DNA of 64,000 bases, taken from Brachyhypopomus gauderio (lineage: Eukaryota; Chordata; Actinopteri; Gymnotiformes; Hypopomidae). Position numbers and translations under genes: made by a program. The DNA is taken from NCBI RefSeq assembly GCF_052324685.1, contig NC_135225.1, forward strand, positions 13,279,204-13,343,203. The letters run 5' to 3'. The notes beneath the pieces were generated by a model that ran no database searches, was not told the DNA's origin, and worked only from the letters and a program-made list of their open reading frames with translations. The first letter of the stretch is position 1. Each line of letters begins with the position of its first letter. Positions 48,176-59,991 of the stretch are shown here, one piece after another.

Positions 48176-51100
48176 ATGATCACCGTGATTGAGGATCAGG
48201 TAAAGGAACACGTTCAGGGTTGTAGTTTTGTATCGTGGCTATATCTTAACGCTTGTGTCTGGAGTAACGCCCGTAAAGGTTTTTAGCTACTTGTGCATTT
48301 TGTCAAGCTAAGCTAGCAAGTGAAGGGCAGATAGGGAAACTAGAGAGTTTAAAAACGTTACCAAGTAAATAAGTCAAATAAATATCAACATAAGTTTGTT
48401 TGCTATTGTTGGCCAACTGCCCATGTTCAGTCTGATGGACATAACTTCGCCTATGTAACCATTCAATTAACCATTAGCTATATTATCAGGCCAGTGTTTA
48501 TAAAGCTATAAAAATAAGCAAAGTAAAAACGATAGAGCAATACAAAAATGCGTGCAGGAATATATATATAAAGTTAGCATATCACTTGTTTATTCGGTTG
48601 AAGCCCATGCCTAAGCAGGCAGGCTAGTGTGGTCGCCCCGAGTTAATAACGTGGTGAGGCGGCTAGCTAACGCGTAGTTTAGGCCTTTAAACAGACGCTG
48701 TTACACTTCAAGCAACGACTGGGGCTGGATTGAAGTGTTTGTGCAAAGTGTTTATGAAAACCACGAGAAAACTAAATATTTGAGGTCCGCGGTGGTCTAA
48801 AGACTAAACTAGACGGGTGATTGTGCGACTATGGGACCAGCGCGGGTTCAGCTGCTAGTTAGCCAACTAGGGACATTGCGCGTTATCCAGTCTACTTCAC
48901 GTCTGATTCAATCATAACGGGGTTTAATGGGACTAATATCTCCCAAGTTAGTACGTTTAAGTACAATGTAACTGCCTTTCACTTCGTAAAGACAGACATT
49001 TCTGGTGACTAATACCATGTGGTTTTGCGATACATGTAGTATGAAACTGCAACATCTTGTAATTGCGCGCCAGTATGCAGCTAATGTTGTTACACGTTGA
49101 CTCGTTTGATTGTATGAATCAGATGTTTTACTCTCCGTGGTCCAGGTTATGCTGTTTTAATCTCCGTGGTCCAGGTTATGCGGTTTTAATTTCCGTGGTC
49201 CAGGTTATGGTGTTGAATTATCGCAAACAAACCATCCGCGCTTTTGCGGTTCGCGGTCAAACAGTAATGCAAATATGCATAATCTTTCATTTAAAATTAA
49301 AATCATTCCAAACAACAGTTTGGCGTTTGTAATTTTATTAGGATTAACTGAATTATTACTAAAATAAAATGCCTGATTAAAATTATATGGGTATCGGCGT
49401 CATTTAAGATTTGATCAAAGATTTATCTTTGATCAAATAATTTTTTGCTGCTACTATTCCAAATATTTTTTAAAATATCTTGGCTACCCACGTTTTAGGC
49501 ACTTTTACGGTACCATTTTCCAAACTGAACTCTTAACGCTCGGGATTTTAGCATGAGGTTAAAGGTTCATGAACTTTGAAAGAAGGAAACACCACCTCTT
49601 GTGCTTAAGTAGGTAAACACTGAAACTTTTTTTGCTCTTAGATACGGCTTCCATTCCTGCTCAATAACAGAAATCATTGTCAATATGACATTTATCTTCT
49701 TGATGCTGAAGTTATAAATGCAAATAATTTGTTTCATAACTATTTGTTGCTGTAAGTTCTTTGTAACTAGGTCCATGACTCATGATCACTCACTACTTCT
49801 GTTGGCGGTTTAGCATCATTAGTTGTAAGGGAGTTTGATGAAGTTGAACCACATTACATATTTCTCTAAAGGTGGTTCACCTAGTACCAGTACCTGGAGA
49901 GGCAGGGTGCTTACTGGATTCTGCTATGTTTTCTTCATCAAACAGATGGAGATGTGGGTGGAGTAATGGGGTGATGAGTGTCTCATAGAGTGACTGACGG
50001 AATGGCAATTTAAAATGCAAAAACAGGATTCAGTTCTGGAGTTTCTCCAGAATTGTAATGTAAACACAACAACAGGCATGTTCCGTTTCTCCTGAACAGA
50101 ATCTTGTTTTCTCTCAAACTCTTATGCTCTATGCTTCTGGAGTGTTCTTATTCCTCTGTGTGCTCAGATGTTGTAAGTTTCCATTTATTTGGGCATTAAT
50201 ATTCAAAAGCACAGATCGGATGTCCTGACCTTGTGTGGAAAGCTTGAGTAACTGAGGGTTTTCGGTTCTGCACCAGGCAATGGCTGTCCTCGGTTCTGTC
50301 TGCTGTAGACCGGGCGTGTTGGTCCTTGGTTATGTCTGCTGCAGATCAGGCATTTCAGTTCCTGTCTCTGGAATTCACATTCTCGAATTCTCAGTGCTCT
50401 CTCTCTCTGTGTGTGTGTGTGTGTTTTATTCTCCACAAAGCTATAGATACAGGTTTGTTTTTGTTTTATTTGGTTTTTTAGCTTGTTGCCGCTTGGCTGT
50501 GCTCTGGGAAATATTTTTTTCTTAAGTCATTTTTGTATTAGGCTAACTCTTCCATGTTAGTAAGCCTGGATAATTAAACTTGCAACCTGAATTACCAGGG
50601 ATGTGACAACAGTGCCGCCAGGTGGCCAGTGTGTGCATTCCTTTTGTGTGACTTTCACCTAAGGTAAACAGTTTAAATGGAAATGAAATGTGCCATATTT
50701 GTCAATTGTGATTTTTTTTTTTTTCTTTTTTCACCGCAATCTAAATTTGTCCTCCGCATTTACCCATTTGTGCAATTAGAACACACACACAGATGTTTAT
50801 TTACATCTTTTGAATAATCTGTTCTACACGTAATATAGTAGTAAAGCACACTGTCAGCTTGCCCACACTGAGATGCACATGTTCTGTGGGTAGACTTTGT
50901 CTAAGCAGGGCATTGATGTTCATTCTGATTCTGCCTTATCTTCATTCTCCTCCAGGAAGGATTTGACAAGGCTCTTGCAGAAGCAGGAGATAAACTCGTT
51001 GTGGTTGACTTCACAGCCACGTGGTGCGGGCCGTGTCAGAGTATTGCGCCCTTCTACAAAGTGAGTGCAAGTCTCCCCCCCCCCCCATTATTTCAACAAT

Positions 51101-52994
51101 GTTAACACAACCAAGCATGGGACACAATACAATTAGTTATAAATGGAAAACAAATATAAAGAGACAGAATGTAATTTTTTTCTATTTACACATTGTCTGT
51201 GGTTGTAGCCAAATATCAGATTGATGCTTTTGTATACCTGCACTATGTAGAAACATTAACTGTGGTTTCTCCATGTTTGTGGCTTTCAGTAAGAGACTTC
51301 TGCATTCTGCCTTCTGCATTCTGCCTTCTTTTGTTTGTAACACTTCCTCTCTGAGCATCGCTTGCAAGCTCGTGAAGTTGAGTGTGGTGGATAAGATGTT
51401 GCTGAACAGTGAAAATATCAATAACTAGAGATGCACCAATTGATCAGGCGCTGACCGGAATCAGCTGGTTTTCATCACGATAGGTGATGACCGGCAGATC
51501 AGTTCCACATTATCTATTTTGCGCTGAAAGTAAGAGCTGGGTTTTGAGAGGGCAAGACGGCAGCTGGAAGGGGGGGGTCTGTTATAGGACTGTTTTGGGG
51601 TTTCAGGGGTTGTTATTTTTTGTTTGGTTTTTTTTTTTATGTGGCTTTGATCTGATCTAGAACTCTGTTTTTTGTACATTGAATTAGTACCAGAGCAAGT
51701 AATGTGAATCATTAAAGCTTGTTAGTGTGAAAAAAAAAAAACATTATCTTATTTGCGCTTGTGAAATTTACACTTGTTCACCACACGAGGGCGCAAATCA
51801 CATGGTGGCGCAAATAAAGCCTCAAGGAGCACAGTGACTGCATTAGGGCTCTATGTTGATAACAGCTTTGGGGGCTTGGTTTTCATTTGCATTACCTGGT
51901 ACACTTGTTTTCATTTGGAAACTTTAAATACAGCTCTATTTTATTTGGAGATTTATGAAAATAAAAGGTTTGCCCAAGATTGTTGCAATCATCTGAATGC
52001 CACTTTTTCCTGTAGATGATTTTGCTGAATAATTTAATGATTACCTGAACATTTAAGGCTTTGTCTGCTTTTTACTTTAGGGTCTGTCTGAAAAAGAAGG
52101 CAACTCCAACGTGGTCTTCCTCAAGGTAGACGTGGATGACGCACAGGTGGAGTCACCCGCTTTGACCTGCATCACATTTGGCTTCTCTCATTGTATCCAC
52201 TAGAGGGCAGTAAAACAATGAAGTTGATTCTATCAATCGTGCGTGAGCTCACTTGTCAGTTTGTGTGGCCTTTTTCTGCAGTCTGGTAGGATTATTCATG
52301 CTTTACATGTAACCTGCTTTTTCTACCATTATTTATTGTTCTACCACTATTTAACCTGGGAAGAAGATATTTTCTTAGATGGTGTTTGTTAATTGAGCAA
52401 TATGAGAAATGTTGAGGATTGCAAATTTGAAAGTTTGAAATTTCTCATCTGATATTTCGACATCTCTTTTTCTGTAGGATGTGGCGCAGTCTTGTGAGAT
52501 CAAATGTATGCCAACATTTCACTTTTACAAGAATGCAAAGAAGGTAGGTTGACTTTTAGTTTAACTTTTGTTCCAGGTAAAGAACCTTCTAGAAGACCAC
52601 TGAAAAAGTTTCAGTTTAGAGAGTCTAGCTGCAGACATGCACTTTCTGCTAGTAATAATATGTATCCGTATTTATTAATCCATCAGCAAAAATAACATAT
52701 CATTCACCGTATTTGTCCAGTTCTTCCTCTTTTACAAAAACAGTCAAACACAACATAATTCCAATTCTGTTCCAGCACTGACGTCATTCACAGGCTGGCG
52801 GTGCATGCTACGCTGACATTGCATGTCTCCAGCCAGTTGCCCCTCATTTAGAGAGCTTGGTTGACCTTTTGATTCAAGACATTTTAGGACCTATTTCTCT
52901 ATTTTTATTTATTTTTTCTTCTGTACTGCAGGTTGATGAATTCTCTGGATCCAACCAGGCAAAGCTGGAGGAATTGGTGAACAGTCACAAGTGA
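48176..52994 (+). CDS. txn: Thioredoxin (cytosolic), complete, 5 exons
   Basis: Small disulfide reductase, kept reduced by thioredoxin reductase. Exons: 48176-48199, 50956-51060, 52081-52146, 52478-52543, 52932-52994; all phases are zero and the product is 107 aa (human 105). The active site WCGPC has Cys32 and Cys35 in the family positions; [11 protein letters not shown] and the cis-proline motif KCMPTF (Pro77) are intact. Cys71 and Cys75 correspond to human Cys69 and Cys73. The residue matching human Cys62 is Ala64 (VDVDDAQ), so the second disulfide of the human protein cannot form. Two extra residues sit in the loop EKEGNSN. The first exon codes for only eight residues and intron 1 is 2.75 kb. 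AATAAA is at 53262-53267. Identity is certain. Confidence 0.97.
49128..49210. repeat. Three-copy 30-bp tandem repeat in txn intron 1
   Basis: Three copies of a unit with CTCCGTGGTCCAGGTTATG followed by a TTTTAA stretch; the copies differ at a few bases. Confidence 0.85.
50694..50795 (-). mobile_element. Truncated tRNA-derived SINE (tail half)
   Basis: Reverse-strand copy of the tail of the SINE at 24712-25022 (AAATTTAGATTGCGGTGAAAA and ATCACAATTGACAAATATGG). The promoter half is missing. In txn intron 1. Confidence 0.75.
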
Positions 52995-53261
52995 AGCGTC
53001 ATGAGCGTTCATTAAGCATGAATATAACCTCAGCCCAAACACACCAGCTCTCAGTACCCCTCAGAGGCATGGTTTGGATACTTAACAAGCTTTGGTACAG
53101 TTGGTAGTAAGCTGTCATGTAGTAATGATGGATTTGCCTTCCCCCTGTCGCTGAACTGCCATAAGTAATGATCAATCTGTACTGTTTTTATTTTGTTCTT
53201 AAACCATGTAGCCTCACTTTTTATGCTCCGAAAGCTATCCCGTGTCACCTGAATCAGGTCT

Positions 53262-53267
53262 AATAAA
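53262..53267 (+). terminator. txn polyadenylation signal
   Basis: AATAAA 268 bases after the txn stop codon, the first in the 3' flank. Confidence 0.7.
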
Positions 53268-53689
53268 TGAAGACAGTTCTACACAACACACCTCTGCTGC
53301 ATGTTCTTTTCCAACAATGCTGACGTTTTTTTTTTTATTTTATTTTATACAAAGGTTAGTAGGACCCAAAGCCACCTCACGCTGCATTATTACCAGAGTG
53401 GTTGGAGGCACGGACACATGGCAACGCCATAGCACTGCTGACAAACCTAAAATTAGTTTTCACCATCTCTCAGTCTTCTGTCACACAGGAAACCTCTGTA
53501 AACCTCTTTTAGGTCGGGTCTCTTTCATAAGTATCACCAACGTGGCTCAAATGGTTCACTTTATATAAACACTGAATCTTTAAAGTCTTCTATTACTACT
53601 GTTTTACATGGTGTCCCCAAAGGTCAATATGGGGGTGGGCATCTTTTTTTTTCATCATTTATGTCTTTCTACTGGTATGGTTGAGGCAT

Positions 53690-53962
53690 ATAACTAACTA
53701 CATGGATGCTGGAAATGGAGTATTCTGAAGGTAAATGGATAGGGTTTTTTTCCAGAGTTAATTCCAATTAAGAATGCAATCCTCTACAACATTGAGCGTC
53801 TCTGGAATGTGCTGGAAAGACAAGCCTTATCGATGGAGATCCCACTTCATCACTTGAATGACTGCTAACATCTGGGTGCCAGAGACTACAGGGTTGAGTC
53901 CATCTCTGGGTGTGTCAGAACTGTATATAGTTTTTCATGTTATGGCTGATGAGTGTAGCTGC
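53690..53962 (+). mobile_element. Tc1-like transposon remnant (3' end)
   Basis: Encodes broken pieces of a Tc1-type transposase C terminus (ERLWNVLERQALSMEIPL) and ends in TGTTATGGCTGATGAGTGTA, the terminal repeat of a widespread fish family. The inverted counterpart of the same family is at 61526-61690. Confidence 0.65.
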
Positions 53963-55169
53963 TTTACATTAAACATTTATGTGGTGTATGGACTGTCATA
54001 CAGTTTTAATTCTGTATGGCAGAATTAGTTTCTCAAGAAGTTTCACAAGTTCTTCTCAAAAAACACTACTGCTTCTCATGACTGAAACACAGCAAAGTGC
54101 AAATGAATAGGTGTTTTTTCAACAACCCACCAGACGATACTGGCAAAACTAAAGCCTTCGACGCTCGACTTTTACATGTTTATAGTCAGTTTAAAACTTG
54201 TGTTATGTCAATGACAAGAAGTAAAAAAAAAAATAAAAATCAAGAAACAATAAAACTTACTTAAAATAAGTGTGCTAGGGGGAAAGGGGAGTAAAAATAA
54301 GTGTGCTATATTGTCAAAAGCATATTTACACAAATTATGGTTAGATAAATAGACTACTAAACTTTCATAAAGTTTAGTTTATCTTTGATTAAAATGGTAC
54401 ATAAAATACAATAAGGCTCTAAATGACCTAGTTAGTGAACTAGTGTTTTCCATTTAAACAGAGTAACAAATCTCAGATTTATTAGATTTTGGTAATGTTT
54501 TGTGATAGATTGCATCTGGAGCATGTCATAAGTTTGTCTAATGTGACAACGTTCTCTGACAAAACAGTCAACACGTATTCCTGGAAACTATGTGCTGCTG
54601 ATGCTCCATTCAATACTATTATTATTAATATGTCAGTATTAGTCACATGCTATAGTCTGTTATAAGTGCACAGTGGTCTGATGTAGACTTCTCTAGGATA
54701 CATTATTTTCCTTTTGTAATTGGTTTACTTTCTGCTGTTGCTTTGGGAGGAGTTTAGGAGGAACATCACCCATCTGCTCACCCTCACGTCACAAGTGAAT
54801 AAAAGTCAGAAGTGTTCAGCCACTGCAGTGAAATCACAAATCCACAGCTATAATCTGATCTCACTGGACCCAAAGGCCACAGTGTCACAGAGAACAGGTC
54901 AGTATAGTGCCTTTATGATGATGTTTATAATGTGTCTGAATGGACACATCACAAATGTCGTTTTAAACATCTGTGTAAACATAAAAGTTGTCACTTTATT
55001 TTTTTTTAACCTTACAGCTTGTGTTTCTTCTTCTTATCACTGCCCCAGTACTTCTGTAGGGCGCCGTCATTCCTGCAGTATGTTGTGTGGCATAGCTGTG
55101 TTTTCAAGAACAACTCATTTCTCTCTCCAACATGTTTTCTCCCTTAAGAAACATTTGAGCTGTACCAAG

Positions 55170-56234
55170 ATGACGACTGTGTATGTTGGCAGGGTGCTAC
55201 TGCTATTGACAATTTTTTTGTCTGTTTGGAAGGTGAGTGCCATATATTTACCCAGTGAGTAAATGACATGTTCATCCATAACACTGGCATCGAGCTGTGT
55301 TGATGGCTTGATAATTGTATTAACAGATGAAAAGTTAAAAGGTTACTGTTAGCTGGTCCATTATCAGTGTATTAAATGAGAGGAAATAACATATACAACA
55401 ACCAAAGTAATATGGACATAAGACACAGTAATGTGCTTGCAGCCATGTGAGCAGCATCTTTTGGACTATAATCCACTGTGTTTGATTATTTAATGTCCTC
55501 ACACATTATAGGTTGATGGGGAGGATCTGCCCCTCGACATGGCCACTGAATCTGTGGATGATTCATTTGAAAATTGCCTGGACCAAATACGTAATCTAGT
55601 GTTAGAAAAATACCTTCCAAGTGAGTTGAAGTCTTCAAATGACTTTTCAAAAGCCTGGAACAATGCACAGAATAAGACCAAACCAAACACTGAACTCAGC
55701 AAAAATCAATTAGCTGCCATTTATGTTTATACGGTCGGAGGAAATAAACCATTATTTGAAAACTTCAACAATGCGAGCCGCAATGGAACAAAAGATTATA
55801 AGGCAGGTTCCTTTAAGTTTTATACTTTGTATTTCTTTTTGACTGATGCCATTCAAAAGCTTAAACGCAGCAATAGTAACTGTTTAACCTCATATCGTAG
55901 GACTAAGCTTGAATTTGTAACTGATGTTCTGAATAAAAAAATTCGATTGGGGTCTTTTACATCCAGCTCTTTGTTCTCAAACATTACTAAATTTGGTAAT
56001 AAGTCCTGTTTTATAATTCGCACTTGCTTTGGAGCTGAAATATACAACTACTCATATATGAAAAGTGAGAAAGAGGTGCTGATTCCTCCATATGAGGTGT
56101 TTAATGTCACATCTATTAAAAAGATAAGTGAGCAGAAAGATCCTTGGTGTGATGTAGAGTATACACTCAACAGTACTGGTAAAAAGAGTTATGTTAATTG
56201 TATGAAAGGCTGCATTTTGAAGTCATCACTCTAA
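55170..56234 (+). CDS. Secreted mono-ADP-ribosyltransferase (ecto-ART family), 2 exons
   Basis: Likely transfers ADP-ribose from NAD to arginine of extracellular proteins. Exon 1 (55170-55232) codes for 21 residues that are a signal peptide (VLLLLTIFLSVW); exon 2 (55512-56234) holds the whole enzyme; total 261 aa. Family marks: AAIYVYT and FNNASRNG early in the domain; IRLGSF with the first catalytic Arg166; TSSS at 171-174; and EKEVLIPPYEVF with the E-x-E pair Glu207/Glu209, completing the R-S-E triad of arginine-specific members. Cysteines in the KSCF and DPWC contexts fit the conserved disulfides. No hydrophobic C-terminal tail is present, so a GPI anchor is unlikely and the protein is probably secreted. 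AATAAA follows at 56482-56487. The upstream region is duplicated at 62.19 kb. Which numbered ART it corresponds to was not resolved. Confidence 0.85.
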
Positions 56235-56849
56235 GAAGTGACAACAGGATGCAGGAGGCAGTTTTGGTGGACCACTAACATCTTTATGTTGGAACTGAAA
56301 ACCTATAATTTCTTTTAAATGTACAATTCTTTCTATTTTTCTTATTTTTTTGAATGTCTTTGTAATTATGCTTGTTGCGTTTGTTATTTCAAATTTTTGT
56401 AACATGTAACAAATTTTTATTTCTTAGCTATTAGGATTATAATTATATTAATTATTCTGTTTGCTACACTTACTTTGGGGGAATAAACCTTGATATTTTG
56501 GTACTAATTTTAGTACTGCAATATTGTGTTTTTTATTGCCTATATCACATTTTGCTAACTGCCTTGTTATATGACATGAATGAGAATGAGAATGTCTTGG
56601 AATATAACATGTTTGAAGAATTACATTGGGTTGTGTTCTGTACAACTGTCATTGCTTATTAAACCAATTCCAGGTCACATAAGAGAGTTTTCTGGGAAAG
56701 TTTTCAAACAAACAAAAAAAAATCCGATATCAAAATATTTTATTTTAATCTTATGGCAAAAAAGCTAATTGCAAAGTAAAAACAAACATATTAATTACAT
56801 TAGTGCTAAATTACTTCACAAATGATTTAGCAGTAGCATGTCTGACACC

Positions 56850-57790
56850 TGTCATGACTCCTCGTGACCTTAAGTAAGAGTCAGAATGTAGATTGTCCAG
56901 TAAATTGAGAGCTTTGCCTTTTGGCTGTAATGTTTCAAGGGGGCGGATGTGATGCAATTGCAGGTTAAATAGAATTTTATTAAATAAAGGAGAAATAGAA
57001 CAAAACATAGGGAGACAACCAAGTAAACAGGAATGCACTTAAGGGAGAACATACACATTAACACAGTAAAGAGAAATACTAGGTACAGAACCAATATAAA
57101 AACAGATTAGAAGACTAAATACAGCAAACGGAACTACTTGGGGACAGAACCAATATTTAAATCAGAAGACCATATGCCACAAAAAGAACAAAACCCATAC
57201 AACATAACTTAAAACCGACAGGGAAACAAAATGGATATAAGGATACAAATACTCGGGGTACAGAATGAGGGGATCCTCTAACTAAACAGGGACACTTTAA
57301 ACAGCGAATAGAGAACACGGATACTAACCTGAAATCGAAAGTATAAAACAGTACTACACGTAAGGGCAGGAATAGGCGGCAGGTAAACATACAACGGAGA
57401 ACGACAAACGAAACAGAACTACAGAGCTACAGGGAAGAAGAGAAGTGTATAAGAATATAACAGGACTAGGAAATAACGAACCAGATGGGGGCAAAGGGGA
57501 AACAAGACGGATAATAAACAATACCAAGAAAAGAGAGACGGACACAGAACACGTATAAGAACGCTAACAAGAATACAACGTGGAATACTAAGAGATGGGG
57601 AAGAGCGGAGAGGAACAGAGCAAAGGAGGTACTCACTAACCACACACAATGACCGACGACGAGGGGTAGAACAGAAGGGTTTAAATACTCTGAAACATGG
57701 AAGAGAAACGTTCCCTCTTCACCACAACAGTCCGGTACAACGTACGCAATACTGCAGCCGCAGCACCGACCCACCTTCTTGGAGTCCTTG
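56850..57790 (-). mobile_element. LTR-like repeat, antisense (approximate limits)
   Basis: Read on the minus strand the segment is a long pyrimidine-rich stretch with AATAAA near 56980 and an end GGTCACGAGGAGTCATGACA at 56850. This is the layout of the LTR-like element at 5306-5789. The other end and a target duplication were not found. No gene was recognised here; the open frames are by-products of the base bias. Confidence 0.45.
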
Positions 57791-58139
57791 GAGGGTGAGA
57801 GAAAAGATGCTTCTTTCAGATCTCACCTCTTTGTCCCTATGGAGATTATTCTTATTATTCATCATCTGCTGTCTGTCAACCCCTGCTGTGGCAACTATCA
57901 GAATCCCTGAGAAGTGTTGATGGTTGCCCACCTTTGCATGCCCAGCACCTCTGTCCTTTGAAGTCTTAACCCTAAGGTGATGACTATCAACTACCAACCC
58001 AATGTAGATTGCCTAAGTGCCCTCACCTTCATCCCACAGTGACCCCTCCTTAAACTCCTCTTCCTCTTCACATTCATTCCCAATTTACCCCCCTTAAACT
58101 CCTTGTCTTCCTCCTTCTTCCTCCTCCCACATTTCACAA

Positions 58140-58292
58140 TGTATATAAGGTTTTCCCAAATAGACCACAGTAGAACTGGTCGTGATCCACCTTATGTTAC
58201 ATGCTCTGTGTGTCAATAAACTTGTCAACACTGAAGCCGTCCAGTCTCCTGACTCCTGAATCTGATTCCTGAAGGCCGAATTTCTAACAAGG
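58140..58292 (+). mobile_element. Possible LTR fragment with TATA box and polyadenylation signal
   Basis: TATATAAGG at about 58142, AATAAAC about 75 bases later and an end CGAATTTCTAACA at about 58288 look like the core promoter, R region and 3' end of an LTR. The 5' limit is unknown and no primer-binding site was confirmed. Confidence 0.35.
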
Positions 58293-58383
58293 GGATCCTT
58301 GTTCTGTGCCTCCATTGTCAATGCAGCAGACTGGAGCTGTGGCCGCAAGGTTGTCGGTGCTTGTCGTGGCAGCAATCCCTGAA

Positions 58384-59735
58384 CCTGGTGGTGGATACCT
58401 CAGGTAAGGAAGGCCGTCATGCTGAAAAAAGTCCTATTGGGTCTGGTTGGCTTGTGGGACTCTGGAGGCAGCAGATGGTTACAGGAGGGCCAAGCAGATT
58501 GCGGCTATGACTGTTGCAGAGGCAAAAACTCAGGTGTGGGAAGAGTTTGGTGAGACCATGGAAAGTAATTTTGATCGGCTCTGGGAAGATTCTGACAAAC
58601 CGTCAGGCAACTCAGAAGGGGAAATCAGTTCCCGACCAACACTGTATACAGTGGACCTGGGGATCTGCTGACCTCGCCTGGGGATGTCATTAGACAGTGG
58701 AAGGAATACTTCAGGGATCTTCTCAATCCCACCATGGCGCCTTCCGCAGAGGAAGCAGAGCTGGAGGACTCAGACAGGGGTTTGCCCATCACTCGGACTG
58801 AGGTGACCAGGGTAGTTGTGAAACTTCTTGGCGGCAAGGCTCCGGAGGTGGACGAGGTCCACCCTGAGTTCCTTAAGGCTCTTGATGTTGTGGGACTGTC
58901 CTGGCTGACACATATTTGTAAGTCGCTCTGGATAAGAGCGTCTGCTAAATGCTGTAATTGTAAATGTAAATGTCTTTGCAACATCGCGTGTACATTGGGA
59001 GAGTGCCTCTGGACTGGCAAACCAGGGTGAGGGTTTCCCTTTTTAAGAAAGGGGACCGGAGGGTGTGCTCCCACTATCGGGTGATCACACTCCTCAGCCT
59101 CTCTGGTAAGGTCTATGCAGGGGTTCTGGAGAAGAGAGTGCAGTCGATAGCCGAATCTCAGTTACAAGAGGAACAATGTGGGTTCCATCTTGGTCGTGGA
59201 ACACTGGACCAGATTTTTACCCATGCAAGGTTCCTGGAGGGTGCATGGGAGTTTGCTCAATCAGCCCACATGTGCTTTGTGGATTTGGAGAAGGCATTTG
59301 ACCGTGTTCCGCTGGGAGCAGGAGCTTGGTTCGCACGGACGGCAGTAAGTCAGACTGGTTCCTGGTGGAAGTTGGACTTCGCCAGGGCTGCCCTTTGTCA
59401 CCGATTCTGTTCATAACTTTTAGGACAGAATTTCTCGGCATAGCCAAGTGGTGAAGGGGGTTCGGTTTGGTGGCCTCAGGATTCCGCTTCTTTTTGCGGA
59501 TGATGTGTTCCTGTTGGCATCATCAGTCCAAGACCTGCAGCTCTCGCTGGATGAGATGGCCGGGATGAGAATCAGCACCTCTAAAACTGAGACTATGGTA
59601 CTCAGTCGGACAAGGGTGGAGTGCCCTCTCTGGGTCAGGAGTGAGTCCTTGCCTCAGGTGGAGGAGTTTAAGTATCTCAAGTTCTTGTTCATGAGTGAGG
59701 AAATGATGGAACTAGAGATTGACACTTAGACACTT
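58384..59735 (+). mobile_element. Non-LTR retrotransposon (LINE) reverse-transcriptase fragment, broken
   Basis: Several frames together encode a LINE reverse transcriptase: PSAEEAELEDSDRGLPIT and GGKAPEVDEVHPEFLKAL (58734-58900), SLFKKGDRRVCSHYRVITLL (about 59035-59100), EEQCGF and MCFVDLEKAFDRVP (motif A, about 59270), and LLFADDVFLLASS (motif C with the catalytic DD, about 59488-59520). Stops and shifts break the frame and a SINE tail is inserted at 58916. The endonuclease and 3' parts are missing. The clade was not assigned. Confidence 0.85.
58916..58972 (+). mobile_element. SINE tail inserted in the LINE
   Basis: The stretch GTAAGTCGCTCTGGATAAG through GCGTCTGCTAAATGCTGTAA and ATGTAAATG is a very common fish SINE 3' part. 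It interrupts the reverse-transcriptase frame between SWLTHI and the following NIACTLGE. Confidence 0.8.
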
Positions 59736-59739
59736 AGCC

Positions 59740-59885
59740 CATTAATACCAATTGAGCATCTTGTCAATGCCACAGCCTACTTGAGTATTGATGCTGACCA
59801 TGTCCATCCCTTTATGACCACAGTGTACCCATCTTCTGATGGCTACTTCCAGCAGGATAACACACCATGTCATAAAGCGCTTCTG
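59740..59885 (+). mobile_element. Tc1-like transposase fragment
   Basis: Encodes MTTVYPSSDGYFQQDNTPCHKA, which contains the second catalytic Asp context (QQDN) of a Tc1-type transposase. Both ends are lost. A different family from the elements at 18007 and 59992. Confidence 0.65.
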
Positions 59886-59991
59886 TCAGCTGCAGCAGTG
59901 TTTGTGGTGTCGTGTCTTGTCCCCGCCCCTCAGGAGGTTGTTACCTATTAATGGGTTTGCCACCTGAAGGTCATTTGTCTTTGTGTATATA

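Noticed and set aside
54720..55262. 180-codon plus-strand frame ahead of the ART gene
   Set aside because: It overlaps the ART upstream region in a frame with no family resemblance. The signal-peptide exon at 55170-55232 uses another frame and a proper donor.
57157..57774. Several minus-strand Leu/Phe/Val-rich frames resembling membrane proteins
   Set aside because: They overlap one another in a pyrimidine-rich LTR-like repeat; the hydrophobicity follows from base composition.
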